Assembly: GCA_036496805.1 (NCBI GenBank)
Contig: DASXKN010000028.1
Span: 83,020 to 147,019 of the forward strand
DNA from: SZAS-103 sp036496805
GTDB taxonomy: Bacteria; Pseudomonadota; Gammaproteobacteria; Xanthomonadales; Xanthomonadaceae
Length of the DNA stretch: 64,000 nt
Direction: 5' to 3'
How positions within the stretch are numbered: the stretch's first letter is position 1; the number at the start of each line of letters is the position of its first letter. This document shows positions 53,459-62,699 of this stretch, piece after piece. The position numbers were made by a program, and so were the translations under genes. Under the pieces are notes generated by a model. It ran no database searches. It saw only the letters and a program-made list of their open reading frames with translations, and was not told where the DNA came from.

Positions 53459-53890
53459 ATGAACCTGCGCGAGAATTGGGTGTTGTTCGCGATCGGCTCG
53501 GCCTTTTTTGCGGGACTGACCGCCGTGCTCGGCAAGTTCGGCGTGGCGGGGATCAATTCCAACCTCGCGACCCTGATCCGAACCGTCGTCATCCTCGCGG
53601 TCACGGCGATCATCCTGTCGCTGCGCAACGAGTGGCGACCGACCGCGCCGATCACCGGCGCGACCTGGACCTTCCTCGTACTCTCGGGCATCGCCACCGG
53701 CCTGTCGTGGCTGTGCTACTACCGCGCGCTGCAACTCGGGCCGGTGACGCGGGTGGCGCCGATCGACAAGCTCAGCGTCGCTTTTGCGATCGTGCTCGGC
53801 GTGGTCTTCGTCCACGAATCGCTGACCTGGCCGGTGGTGCTGGGCGGCCTGCTGGTCGTGGCCGGCTCGATCGTGATGATCGCTTTCTGA
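53459..53890 (+). CDS. Single-domain EamA-family transporter
   Basis: A 143-residue membrane protein with five hydrophobic helices, corresponding to one EamA half (FFAGLTAVLGKFGVAGINSN; VTRVAPIDKLSVAFAIVLG). Such half-size proteins work as dimers. GGGAG precedes the ATG. Substrate unknown. It lies 44 bases before gnd. Confidence 0.8.
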   Translation: MNLRENWVLFAIGSAFFAGLTAVLGKFGVAGINSNLATLIRTVVILAVTAIILSLRNEWRPTAPITGATWTFLVLSGIATGLSWLCYYRALQLGPVTRVAPIDKLSVAFAIVLGVVFVHESLTWPVVLGGLLVVAGSIVMIAF

Positions 53891-53934
53891 GCCGCGTCGT
53901 ACACTTCGATCCCACTCATCAGGAGAACCATCGC

Positions 53935-54836
<902 letters not shown>

Positions 54837-54840
<4 letters not shown>

Positions 54841-55571
54841 GCGCGCCGACCGCGCAGGTCGTGCGCTGGCATCCGGTCGCCGATGCCGCGGCACTTGCGC
54901 AGGCCGCGCAGCGCTGGATCCTCGATGCCGCGACGCGCGCGATCGCGCAGCGTGGCCGCTTCGTCATCGTGCTTGCCGGCGGCAACACGCCGTGCGCCGC
55001 CTATGCGCTGCTGCGCGATGCGGGCCTTGATGGGACTCGTGCCGACTGGTCGCGCTGGGATATCTGGTTCGGCGACGAGCGTTGCGCGCCGCCCGACGAC
55101 CCGCTGCGCAACAGCGCGATGGCGCGCACGGCCTGGCTGGACCACGTGCCGATTCCGCCGGCGAACATCCACGCGATTCCCTCCGAACTCGGCGAGCAGG
55201 CAGCGGCGAATGCATACGCCGATGCGTTGCGCGGCGTCGGCGACTTCGATCTCGTCCTGCTCGGACTCGGCGAAGACGGTCACACCGCCAGCCTGTTCCC
55301 CGGCCACGACAACGGAACCCTGCCCGATTCCCCCGATGCCATCGCCGTCTTCGATGCGCCCAAACCACCGCCGCAGCGAGTCTCGCTCAGCGCCGCGCGC
55401 CTGGGTCGTGCGCGCGAGGTGCTGTTTCTCGTCGAAGGCGAGTCCAAGCGCGATGCGCTGGCGCGCTGGCGTGCAGGAGAGGACATTCCCGCCAGCAGGA
55501 TCGCGCCAGCTGCTGGCGTGGACGTGCTGGTTCAGGTTTCGAGTGAAAGCCGCGAGCGTAAGCTGCGGTAG
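54837..55571 (+). CDS. pgl: 6-phosphogluconolactonase
   Basis: A 244-residue enzyme of the DevB/NagB-like type that hydrolyses 6-phosphogluconolactone, the step just before gnd. Key blocks: VLAGGNTPCAAYALL, WDIWFGDERCAPPDD, and LGLGEDGHTASLFPGH, the last holding the catalytic His. ATG overlaps the gnd stop (ATGA), so the two oxidative pentose phosphate steps are made together. A zwf gene is not in the window. Confidence 0.92.
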
Positions 55572-55640
55572 CCCTCGCAGGCTGGCTACTCCACGCGCCC
55601 TGGCATGCCATCCCCGTCACGTTGCCTGCCGACCCGCAAG

Positions 55641-56051
55641 TCAGGGCGCGCTTCGCCGGCGGACATCCACCGCGACCGGCTTGCCGCCTGCATCGACCGC
55701 GATCATCACGAATTCGCCCCTGGTCGCCTCGATCTGCGTCCCGCCCGGCACGGCCTCGCGATGCAGCGATACCCGCACCGTCATCGAGCTGCGACCGACG
55801 GAGCACACGCTGGCCACGACCTCGACGATTTCGCCGAGCCGTACCGGCGCGGAGAAATCGATGCGATCCGAGCGCGCCGTGACCACGGTGCCGCCGGCAT
55901 AGCGGCTCGCCGCCAGGAAGGCGGCCTTGTCCATCCATGCCAGTGCCTGCCCGCCGAACAGCGTGCCCAGGTGGTTGCAATGATCGGGGAAAACGATTTC
56001 GACGAGTCGTACCCCGGCGTCGACGTGCGGGCGGCCGCGATCAGAAGGCAT
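55641..56051 (-). CDS. Acyl-CoA thioesterase, hotdog fold (YciA-like)
   Basis: A 136-residue hotdog protein: VFPDHCNHLGTLFGGQALAW includes the HxGxxFGG block of the active site, and DKAAFLAASRYAG is the central hotdog helix. It would hydrolyse short- to medium-chain acyl-CoAs. The start overlaps the 3' end of nrdB by 11 bases, so it is co-transcribed with the reductase genes, although no functional link is known. Confidence 0.85.
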   Translation of the reverse strand: MPSDRGRPHVDAGVRLVEIVFPDHCNHLGTLFGGQALAWMDKAAFLAASRYAGGTVVTARSDRIDFSAPVRLGEIVEVVASVCSVGRSSMTVRVSLHREAVPGGTQIEATRGEFVMIAVDAGGKPVAVDVRRRSAP

Positions 56052-57072
56052 GATCGAAACTCACGTCGCCCTGCACCGCGACCTGATAGGCCGAGACGCG
56101 CCGTTCGAAGAAGTTGGTCAGCTCCTGCACGTCCTGGAGCTCCATGAAGGGCAGCGGATTCCTCGCTCCGTAGACCGGTTCGAGCTGGAGTTGGCGCAGC
56201 CGCTGGTCGGCCACGTACTCGAGGTACTGTCGCATGTCGGCCAGCGAAAGGCCGGCCACGCCGCCGGAAAGCACGTCTTCGGCGAAGCGCGTCTCGCACT
56301 CCACCGCCTCGGCCAGCATGGCCCGCACGGCCTGTGCCCAGGCCCCGTCGAAGAGTTGTGGCTGTTCGCGGCGAACGGTGCGGATCACCTCGAAGGCAAA
56401 GCCCATGTGCGCCGATTCGTCGCGGAATACCCAGGCGGTGCCGGCGGCCAGGCCAGGCAGGAGGCCACGCGAGCGCAGGAAGTACACATAGGCGAAGGCG
56501 GCGAAGAAGAACAGGCCCTCGATGCACGCGGCGAAACAGGTCAGGTTGAGCAGGAACGAACGCCGGTCGCCATCGCTGGCGATGCGGTCGAGGTCGTGGA
56601 CCGAATCCATCCAGCGCTGGCAGAACGCCGCCTTGTGCCGGATCGAGGGAATGCTCTCGATCGCGGCGAAGGCCTGCGCGCGTCGCGCCGGCTCGGGAAT
56701 GTAGTTGTCCAGCAGGGTGAGGTAGAACTGCACGTGCAGTGCTTCCTCGTAGAGCTGGCGCGAGAGGTACATGCGCGCCTCCGGCGCATTGATGTGGCGA
56801 TAGAGGTTCAGCACGAGGTTGTTGGCGACGATCGAATCACCGGTCGCGAAGAAGGCCACCAGCCGCTCGATCAAATGGCGCTCGGCCGGGGTCATGCGCG
56901 AACGCAGGTGCGCGAGGTCGATCTGGAAATCGACCTCCTCGACGGTCCAGGTGTTCTTGATCGCTGCACGGTACATCTCGTAGAACGACGGATAGCGCAT
57001 CGGCCGCAGGGTAAGGTCGAAGCCGGGATCGAGCAGGCAGGACGGCGGGTTGCCGAACAGGACGTCGCTCAT
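56041..57072 (-). CDS. nrdB: Ribonucleotide reductase class I, beta subunit
   Basis: A 343-residue radical-bearing subunit. Metal-ligand blocks are visible: TGDSIVANN, then YEEALHVQFY with Glu, His and the radical-site Tyr at the expected spacing, CIEGLFFF, and RDESAHMGFAFE. The presence of Tyr points to a standard tyrosyl-radical enzyme. ATG overlaps the nrdA stop (TCAT on the plus strand), so beta is translated with alpha. It supplies deoxyribonucleotides under oxygen. Confidence 0.92.
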   Translation of the reverse strand: MSDVLFGNPPSCLLDPGFDLTLRPMRYPSFYEMYRAAIKNTWTVEEVDFQIDLAHLRSRMTPAERHLIERLVAFFATGDSIVANNLVLNLYRHINAPEARMYLSRQLYEEALHVQFYLTLLDNYIPEPARRAQAFAAIESIPSIRHKAAFCQRWMDSVHDLDRIASDGDRRSFLLNLTCFAACIEGLFFFAAFAYVYFLRSRGLLPGLAAGTAWVFRDESAHMGFAFEVIRTVRREQPQLFDGAWAQAVRAMLAEAVECETRFAEDVLSGGVAGLSLADMRQYLEYVADQRLRQLQLEPVYGARNPLPFMELQDVQELTNFFERRVSAYQVAVQGDVSFDHAF

Positions 57073-59480
57073 TGGCAGGCCTCGCAGCTTTCCGGATTCT
57101 CGAGCGAGCAGGTCACGGCGGCTGGGGCAGGAGTTTCCGCGACGAGGGTCGTCTTGGCGATGCGTGTGGCTGGCCGCGAGCGCAGGTAATACGTCGTCTT
57201 GAGTCCGCGCTTCCACGCATGCATGTACATGCTGGAAAGCTGGCCGATGTTCGGATTCTCGATGAACAGGTTGAGAGACTGGCTCTGGTCGATGAAGGCG
57301 CCACGCGCCGCGGCCATGTCGATCAATGCGCGCATGGGCAACTCCCATGCCGTGCGGTAGATCGCCTTGAGTTCATCCGGCAGCGCGGCGATCGCCTGGA
57401 TCGAACCCTCGGCGACCTTGATGGCGTCGCGAACGGGTTCCGTCCACAGTCCGAGCTGCTTGAGCTCCCCGACCAGATGGCGGTTGACCTGCAGGAAGTC
57501 GCCCGACAGCGTCTCGCGCTTGAACAGGTTCGACACCTGCGGTTCGATGCATTCGTAACAGCCTGCTATCGAAGCAATGGTCGCGGTCGGCGCGATCGCG
57601 ATCAGCAACGCGTTGCGCAAGCCATGGGTGCGGATCTCGTTGCGCAAAGCGTCCCAGCGCGCCGGATCGGAGGGAACGACATTCCAGGCGTCGAACTGCA
57701 ACTCGCCGCTTGCCGCGCGGGTCTGTGCGAAAGCCGGATGCGCGCCTTTCGCCCGCGCCAGCTCGAGCGATGCCGACAGCGCGTGGTAGTAGATCGTCTC
57801 GGCGATCCGCGTGGACAGCGCCCGTGCGGCGTCGCCGTCGAATGGCAGGCGCAGCCGGAAGAACACGTCCTGCAGGCCCATCACGCCAAGCCCGACCGGA
57901 CGCCAGCGCGAGTTCGAGGCACGCGCGCTGGCGATCGGGTAGAAGTTGAGGTCGATCACGCGGTCGAGCTGCCGGACCGCGAGGGAGACGGTCTGGCCGA
58001 GCTTGTCGAAGTCGAATGCGCCGTCGGCGCCCAGGTGACGCGCGAGGTTGATCGAACCGAGGTTGCAGACCGCGGTCTCGCCGGCGCTCGTGACCTCGAC
58101 GATCTCGGTGCACAGGTTCGACAGATGGATGCAGGCGCCCGGCTTCGCGGTCTGGTTGGCGGCGCGGTTGCAGGCATCCTTGAAGGTCATCCAGCCGTTG
58201 CCGGTCTGCGCCAGCGTGCGCATCATCCGCGCGTACAGCTCGCGCGCCTTCACCGCCTTCTTCGCCAGGCCCCGTGCCTCGGCCTGCACGTAGGCCTGGG
58301 TGAAGGCATCGCCCCAAAGGTCGGGCAGCTCGGGCACGTCGCGCGGGTCGAACAGCGACCACGCGCCGTCCTCCTCGACGCGGCGCATGAACAGGTCGGG
58401 CACCCAGTTCGCCAGATTGAGATGGTGGGTGCGCCGCGCCTCGTCGCCGGTGTTGTCGCGAAGTTCGAGGAAGGCTTCGACATCGGCATGCCAGGGTTCG
58501 AGGTAGACGCAGGCGGCGCCTTTGCGTTTGCCTCCCTGGTTGACCGCGGCGACCGAGGAATCGAGGGTCTTCAGCCATGGCACGATGCCGTTCGACAGGC
58601 CATTGGTCGAACGGATCAGCGAACCTTCCGCGCGCACGCGGTGCCAGGCAAGGCCGATTCCGCCGGAGAACTTCGACAGCAGCGCCACGTCCTTGTACTT
58701 GTCGTAGATCGCCTCCAGGGAATCCTCCGGCGAGTCGAGCAGGAAGCAGCTCGACAACTGCTCGTGGCGGGTGCCTGCGTTGAACAGCGTCGGTGAACTG
58801 GGCACGTAGTCGAGTGCCGCGAAGGCGCGGTAAAGCTCGATCGCCTCGCTCGCCGATTCGCTGAGCGCGCACGCGATCCGCATCCAGAAGTGCTGGGGCG
58901 TCTCGATCACCTGGCGCTTCTGCGGGTGCTTGAGCAGGTAGCGGTCGTACAGCGTGCGCAGTCCGAAGTACTCGAAGCGCTCGCCGAAGCCGGCATCGAT
59001 GGCGTCGTTGAGCTTGCGCGCGTTCGCCTCGACGAATGCCAGCACGCGCTCGTTGATCAGGCCGAGGTCGAAGCCGAGCCGGATCGACTGCGAGAATGAA
59101 TAGACACCCAGGGCCTGCACTTCCTTGTCGACGTAACCCGCCAGCAATCGCGCTGACAGGCGCGAGTATTCGGGCTCTTCGGCGATCAGGGCCGCGGCGG
59201 TGCGGATCGAGAGTTCGTCGAGCTCGCGCGTGGTCGCGCCGTCGTAAAGCCCGGTGATCGTCTTGACCGCCACCCGCATCGGCTCGACGTCGCGCAACCC
59301 GTCGCAGCAACGCGTCACGGCGCGCACGATCTTGTTGAGGTCGACCGGTTCGCGCGCGCCGCAACGCTTGGTGACGCGCATCGTTGCCGGGCCGGCGTGC
59401 GGCGGCGTCAGGGCAAAGCCCGACTGGATGCCGATGGCGGCGGGAAAGGCCGTAGCGGCCGGGGAATCTTCGTTGGACAT
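57069..59480 (-). CDS. nrdA: Ribonucleotide reductase class I, alpha subunit
   Basis: An 803-residue catalytic subunit from ATG 59480 (AGGAG eight bases upstream). An N-terminal ATP-cone (RVTKRCGAREPVDLNKIVRA) gives allosteric control. Active-site Cys blocks are SSCFLLDSPEDS, HLSNLCTEIVEV and VCNLGSINLARH. NLFIENPNIGQLSSMYMHAW supplies the C-terminal core motif, and the tail ends CEACQ, the redox pair regenerated by thioredoxin or glutaredoxin. Preceded by a cobalamin riboswitch, so transcription or translation should fall when vitamin B12 is plentiful. Confidence 0.93.
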   Translation of the reverse strand: MSNEDSPAATAFPAAIGIQSGFALTPPHAGPATMRVTKRCGAREPVDLNKIVRAVTRCCDGLRDVEPMRVAVKTITGLYDGATTRELDELSIRTAAALIAEEPEYSRLSARLLAGYVDKEVQALGVYSFSQSIRLGFDLGLINERVLAFVEANARKLNDAIDAGFGERFEYFGLRTLYDRYLLKHPQKRQVIETPQHFWMRIACALSESASEAIELYRAFAALDYVPSSPTLFNAGTRHEQLSSCFLLDSPEDSLEAIYDKYKDVALLSKFSGGIGLAWHRVRAEGSLIRSTNGLSNGIVPWLKTLDSSVAAVNQGGKRKGAACVYLEPWHADVEAFLELRDNTGDEARRTHHLNLANWVPDLFMRRVEEDGAWSLFDPRDVPELPDLWGDAFTQAYVQAEARGLAKKAVKARELYARMMRTLAQTGNGWMTFKDACNRAANQTAKPGACIHLSNLCTEIVEVTSAGETAVCNLGSINLARHLGADGAFDFDKLGQTVSLAVRQLDRVIDLNFYPIASARASNSRWRPVGLGVMGLQDVFFRLRLPFDGDAARALSTRIAETIYYHALSASLELARAKGAHPAFAQTRAASGELQFDAWNVVPSDPARWDALRNEIRTHGLRNALLIAIAPTATIASIAGCYECIEPQVSNLFKRETLSGDFLQVNRHLVGELKQLGLWTEPVRDAIKVAEGSIQAIAALPDELKAIYRTAWELPMRALIDMAAARGAFIDQSQSLNLFIENPNIGQLSSMYMHAWKRGLKTTYYLRSRPATRIAKTTLVAETPAPAAVTCSLENPESCEACQ

Positions 59481-59687
59481 GCTTGTTCTCCTGATCGGTC
59501 GGATTCCAGGAGAGCAAGGCAGGCGGAGCACGGCCGAGGCGCGCGGATGATCCGCCGGCCTTCGCTCCCGCGAGCGAATCGGATCCTGCGGTCGATGCCA
59601 TCGGGAGCGCGCGCGCGGACGCGACAGTCCCGGCTGCCCTCCCGCGAGGGTCCGAAGCCAGACGCCCCGCCCTTCGGCGGAACGGTC

Positions 59688-59850
59688 GCGGCAGGTCTTC
59701 GGACTTCCGGGCGCCAGACTCGCGTCTGTCCTACTGGACGCCGCTTCCCGAGTCGCATCGACTCAGTGCGTGTGGCGTCGGTCGTTCCCGGTTACCGCTG
59801 CGGGGCAGTCCCGGAATTGGATCGACAAGATCCGCACCGGGTTCCCTATT
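59688..59850 (-). ncRNA. Cobalamin riboswitch upstream of nrdAB
   Basis: Read on the minus strand it has the conserved order of the B12 element: AATAGGGAACCCGGTGCG, then ATTCCGGGACTGCCCCGC, AGCGGTAACCGGGA, CACTG, GGGAAGCGG, and finally AGTCCGAAGACCTGCC, the 3' core. Its 3' end is about 210 bases before the nrdA start. A GC-rich hairpin (CCGCC/GGCGG) follows, but no clear intrinsic terminator, so control may be translational or Rho-linked. Nothing else coding is seen in 59481-59968. Confidence 0.92.
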
Positions 59851-59968
59851 AAGCCCAGATGTTGTGCTGGGCGCCGTTGACGACCACAAGATATTCGAGG
59901 GGGACGCATTCGTCAATCCGCCCTGGGCGACCATCGATGCACGCCGAAGGAAGGAACGGACGTTACCG

Positions 59969-61453
59969 TCAGGCGCAATCGAGCAGCGCCATGAAGCCGT
60001 GGTCCATGTGCGACTGCATGTGGCAGTGGAACAGCGACAGCCCCGGCTGGTCGGCGGTGAAGTCGATGTCCATCGACTGGTAGCCGCCGATCATCGCCAC
60101 GTCCTTGCGCACGCCCGATGTGCGGTGGCCGGCGATGCGGGTGATCTCGAAGGTGTGGCGGTGCAGGTGGATCGGATGTGCATCGTCGCTGGCGTTATGC
60201 ATGCGCAAGCGGTAGCGCGCGCCGTGGCGCAGTTTGAACATCGGTTTCATCGCGTCCATGTCGAAGGCGACGTCGTTGATGGTCCAGGTGTTGAAGCCCT
60301 TGCCGCGGAACGGGTGCTCGAGGAAGGTCATCTCCAGGATCTCGTCGGGCGTGCGCAACCTGGCATGCGGGTCCGCGAAGCGGCGATAGTCCCAGAGGAA
60401 TGGCGCCGGCTTGCGCCACTGCGGCTGGCCCTCGCTGCCGGCGTATTCGACGACGATGCCCATGCCGTTGCCGCGATCGCCATCGTCGAGGTCGCCGAGG
60501 ATCCACGTGCCGGGATGCTTCATCTCGACGATTGCGCTGATGCGCTCGGCAACGCCGATCCACAGCACCGGCACGGCGACCGGATGCGGCACCGGATTGC
60601 CGTCGAGCGCGACCACCCTGAAAGCATGGCCCGGCAGCGCGATGCCGCGGTTGAGCGTGGCGCTGCCGTTGAGGATGTGGAACAGCACGCGCTCGCCCGG
60701 TTTCACCCGCACCGGCTCGCCGTGGCCGAGCATCCTGCCGTTGATCGTGCAGGCGCGGTAGGCGACATCCTGGCTCTCCCAGTCGGGCTGGACATGCGCC
60801 GCGTCCACCACGCCCAGCGCGCGCTTGACCAGCGCCTCGTCGCGTCCCGTCGGCGCGAGGAAGTCCATGTCCATGCCGTCGTCGGTAGTCGCGTAAGGCT
60901 CGAACTCCTTGAGCACCAGGAAGACTTCGCGATCATAGGCGCCGGGCTCATGGCGCGGCTCGACGTACAACGGGCCGAGCAGTCCTCCGTACAAGCCTTT
61001 CGTCAGGTCGCTGCCTGCGTTCTGGTGCGTGTGATAGAAACGCAGGCCCGGCGCCTGCGGCGTGAAAGCGACCCGACGCGTGCCGCCCGCCGGAATCCAG
61101 GGCGTGCCCTCCTCCACCGCGCCATCGACGTCGACCGGCAGCGGCAGGCCGTGCCAGTGCACCACCTCGGGTCCATCGGTGTCGTTGCGGATGTCGACGA
61201 CAACGCGTCGGCCTTCCTTCAGTCGCAACAGCGGACCCGGAACCTGCCCGTCGTAGGCCCTGGTCGTGACGGCGCGGCCGGGAGCCAGCTCGATCTTCGC
61301 CGAAGCGATGCGCAGGCTGAAGTCGGCCTTGTCGCCCGCCGCCAATGGCATCGTCGGAGACGGCGCTGCAGCGGCGAGCAACAGTCGCGGCGTGCTTCCT
61401 CCGAGTGCGAGCAGGCTTCCGAACTTCAGGAATTCGCGACGATCGATGGGCAT
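59969..61453 (-). CDS. Tat-exported multicopper oxidase
   Basis: A 494-residue periplasmic oxidase. The N-terminus carries a Tat motif (DRREFLKFG). Copper-ligand blocks are all present: VVHWHGLPL and FYHTHQNAG in the first domain, HPIHLHRHTF and FHCHMQSHMDHGFM at the C-terminus; the Cys of HCH is the type-1 ligand. Three cupredoxin domains are expected. Substrates of such enzymes include Cu(I), Mn(II), Fe(II) or phenols. It lacks the Met-rich inserts of CueO, so the substrate cannot be named. Confidence 0.88.
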   Translation of the reverse strand: MPIDRREFLKFGSLLALGGSTPRLLLAAAAPSPTMPLAAGDKADFSLRIASAKIELAPGRAVTTRAYDGQVPGPLLRLKEGRRVVVDIRNDTDGPEVVHWHGLPLPVDVDGAVEEGTPWIPAGGTRRVAFTPQAPGLRFYHTHQNAGSDLTKGLYGGLLGPLYVEPRHEPGAYDREVFLVLKEFEPYATTDDGMDMDFLAPTGRDEALVKRALGVVDAAHVQPDWESQDVAYRACTINGRMLGHGEPVRVKPGERVLFHILNGSATLNRGIALPGHAFRVVALDGNPVPHPVAVPVLWIGVAERISAIVEMKHPGTWILGDLDDGDRGNGMGIVVEYAGSEGQPQWRKPAPFLWDYRRFADPHARLRTPDEILEMTFLEHPFRGKGFNTWTINDVAFDMDAMKPMFKLRHGARYRLRMHNASDDAHPIHLHRHTFEITRIAGHRTSGVRKDVAMIGGYQSMDIDFTADQPGLSLFHCHMQSHMDHGFMALLDCA

Positions 61454-61693
61454 GGGATCCGGGCAACTGCGGCGCAGGTCGCGTCGACAGGGATTATCCT
61501 GAAAATGCGAATCGTTCGCGACTGACAGGAACGACCATCATCGCCAGGCATCCGCGTCGGGCCATCGGTCGGGCCATCGCGCAGTGTCGGACACGCACAT
61601 GACCGTCGTGTTGCCACGCACGGCATGGCCACCCCGCGCGTACCCGAGCCGGTTGAAGGGATCGATCGCGAACGCGATCGGTCCCTCGCCGCG

Positions 61694-62140
61694 TCACTTC
61701 TTTGTCGTGCCGTGGTGCGTGTGCGGAGTGTAGACCTCGCCGCCACGTTTCTGGCAATCGGTCCGGGTGGTGTGGACCGTGTGTCGCCCGGTCCTGTAGC
61801 GCGCCTTCTCGCCGAGTTGGCGCGTCTGCGCCGGCAGCAGGCAGGAAACGATCGCGCCGTCGTCGGCCGTCGCGGCCAGCGAAGCGCCCGGGGGTGGCGA
61901 AGGTGGCTGCTCTTGTGCGGTGTATTCACCGCCGCGCTGGCTGCAGTCCTCCGGCGTGGTCTGCACGGCGCGGCGCGGACCCATGGTGGTGTGACCGCCC
62001 ATGTGCTGGATCTGGCCGGGCAGCATGCATTCGACGTTCTGCGTCGCACCGGCGGCGAAGGCCGAGCCGGGAACCATGCAAGCGGCAAACAATGCCGCCA
62101 GGACAAGGCCGAGCGGCCGGTGACGGATCGAAGCGGGCAT
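61694..62140 (-). CDS. Exported protein of two tandem Cys repeats, unknown
   Basis: A 148-residue protein with a signal peptide ending GSAFA. The mature part is two copies of a 40-residue unit of the form CxLPxQxxxxG...R...TTxxDCxxRGGExxT: first copy CMLPGQIQHMGG to DCSQRGGEYT, second CLLPAQTRQLGE to DCQKRGGEVYT, joined by a Pro/Ala linker. Each unit has two Cys, likely a disulfide. The C-terminal tail is His-rich (HTHHGT). I know no function for it. Confidence 0.65.
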   Translation of the reverse strand: MPASIRHRPLGLVLAALFAACMVPGSAFAAGATQNVECMLPGQIQHMGGHTTMGPRRAVQTTPEDCSQRGGEYTAQEQPPSPPPGASLAATADDGAIVSCLLPAQTRQLGEKARYRTGRHTVHTTRTDCQKRGGEVYTPHTHHGTTKK

Positions 62141-62296
62141 GGCAACCCCCTGGACGTTGCCGGCGCGGAAAGCCGTGCCGCGAGCATAGCCGTGTTCCCG
62201 GCGCCTTGCATGCGGGCGAAGCGACGGCATCCACGGCCGATCCGGGCATGGCACTATCCGGCATCGACATCCGCACCGCCCGCTCCGTTCCGACCC

Positions 62297-62641
62297 ATGT
62301 ACGAATCGCGCCACCACCCGCTCCTGCCGTTCGCGCGCTTCATGCGACGCTGGATTCGCCATGCCCTCGTCGCGCTGGCGCTGGTCGTCGTCTCCCTCCT
62401 GATCGGCATCGCCGGCTATGCGCACTACGAACACCTGCCGTGGGTCGACGGCTTCCTCAATTCGGCGATGCTGCTGGGCGGCATGGGACCGGTCGACGCG
62501 CCGAAGACCGAGGGCGGCAAACTGTTCGCGGGCTTCTACGCGTTGTACGCCGGCCTGGTCTTCATCGTCGCGATGGGCATCGCCTTCGCGCCGGTCGTGC
62601 ACCGGATCCTGCACAAGTTCCACCTCGAGCGCGGTACCTAG
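62297..62641 (+). CDS. Small two-helix membrane protein, unknown
   Basis: A 114-residue protein with a basic N-terminus, a membrane helix (ALVALALVVVSLLIGIAGYA), a short loop rich in Gly (FLNSAMLLGGMGPVD) and a second helix (FYALYAGLVFIVAMGIAFA). The re-entrant-looking Gly loop between two helices recalls the pore region of two-helix channels, but no selectivity-filter sequence is present, so I do not assign one. Confidence 0.6.
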   Translation: MYESRHHPLLPFARFMRRWIRHALVALALVVVSLLIGIAGYAHYEHLPWVDGFLNSAMLLGGMGPVDAPKTEGGKLFAGFYALYAGLVFIVAMGIAFAPVVHRILHKFHLERGT

Positions 62642-62699
62642 CGGCGAGTAACGGCATCCACCGCGCGTGGCGCGGTGGCAACCCGGTCGGAGGATGGGG

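Noticed and set aside
57072..58796. 574-codon open frame opposite nrdA
   Set aside because: nrdA is complete and conserved; the opposite frame has no recognisable motif.
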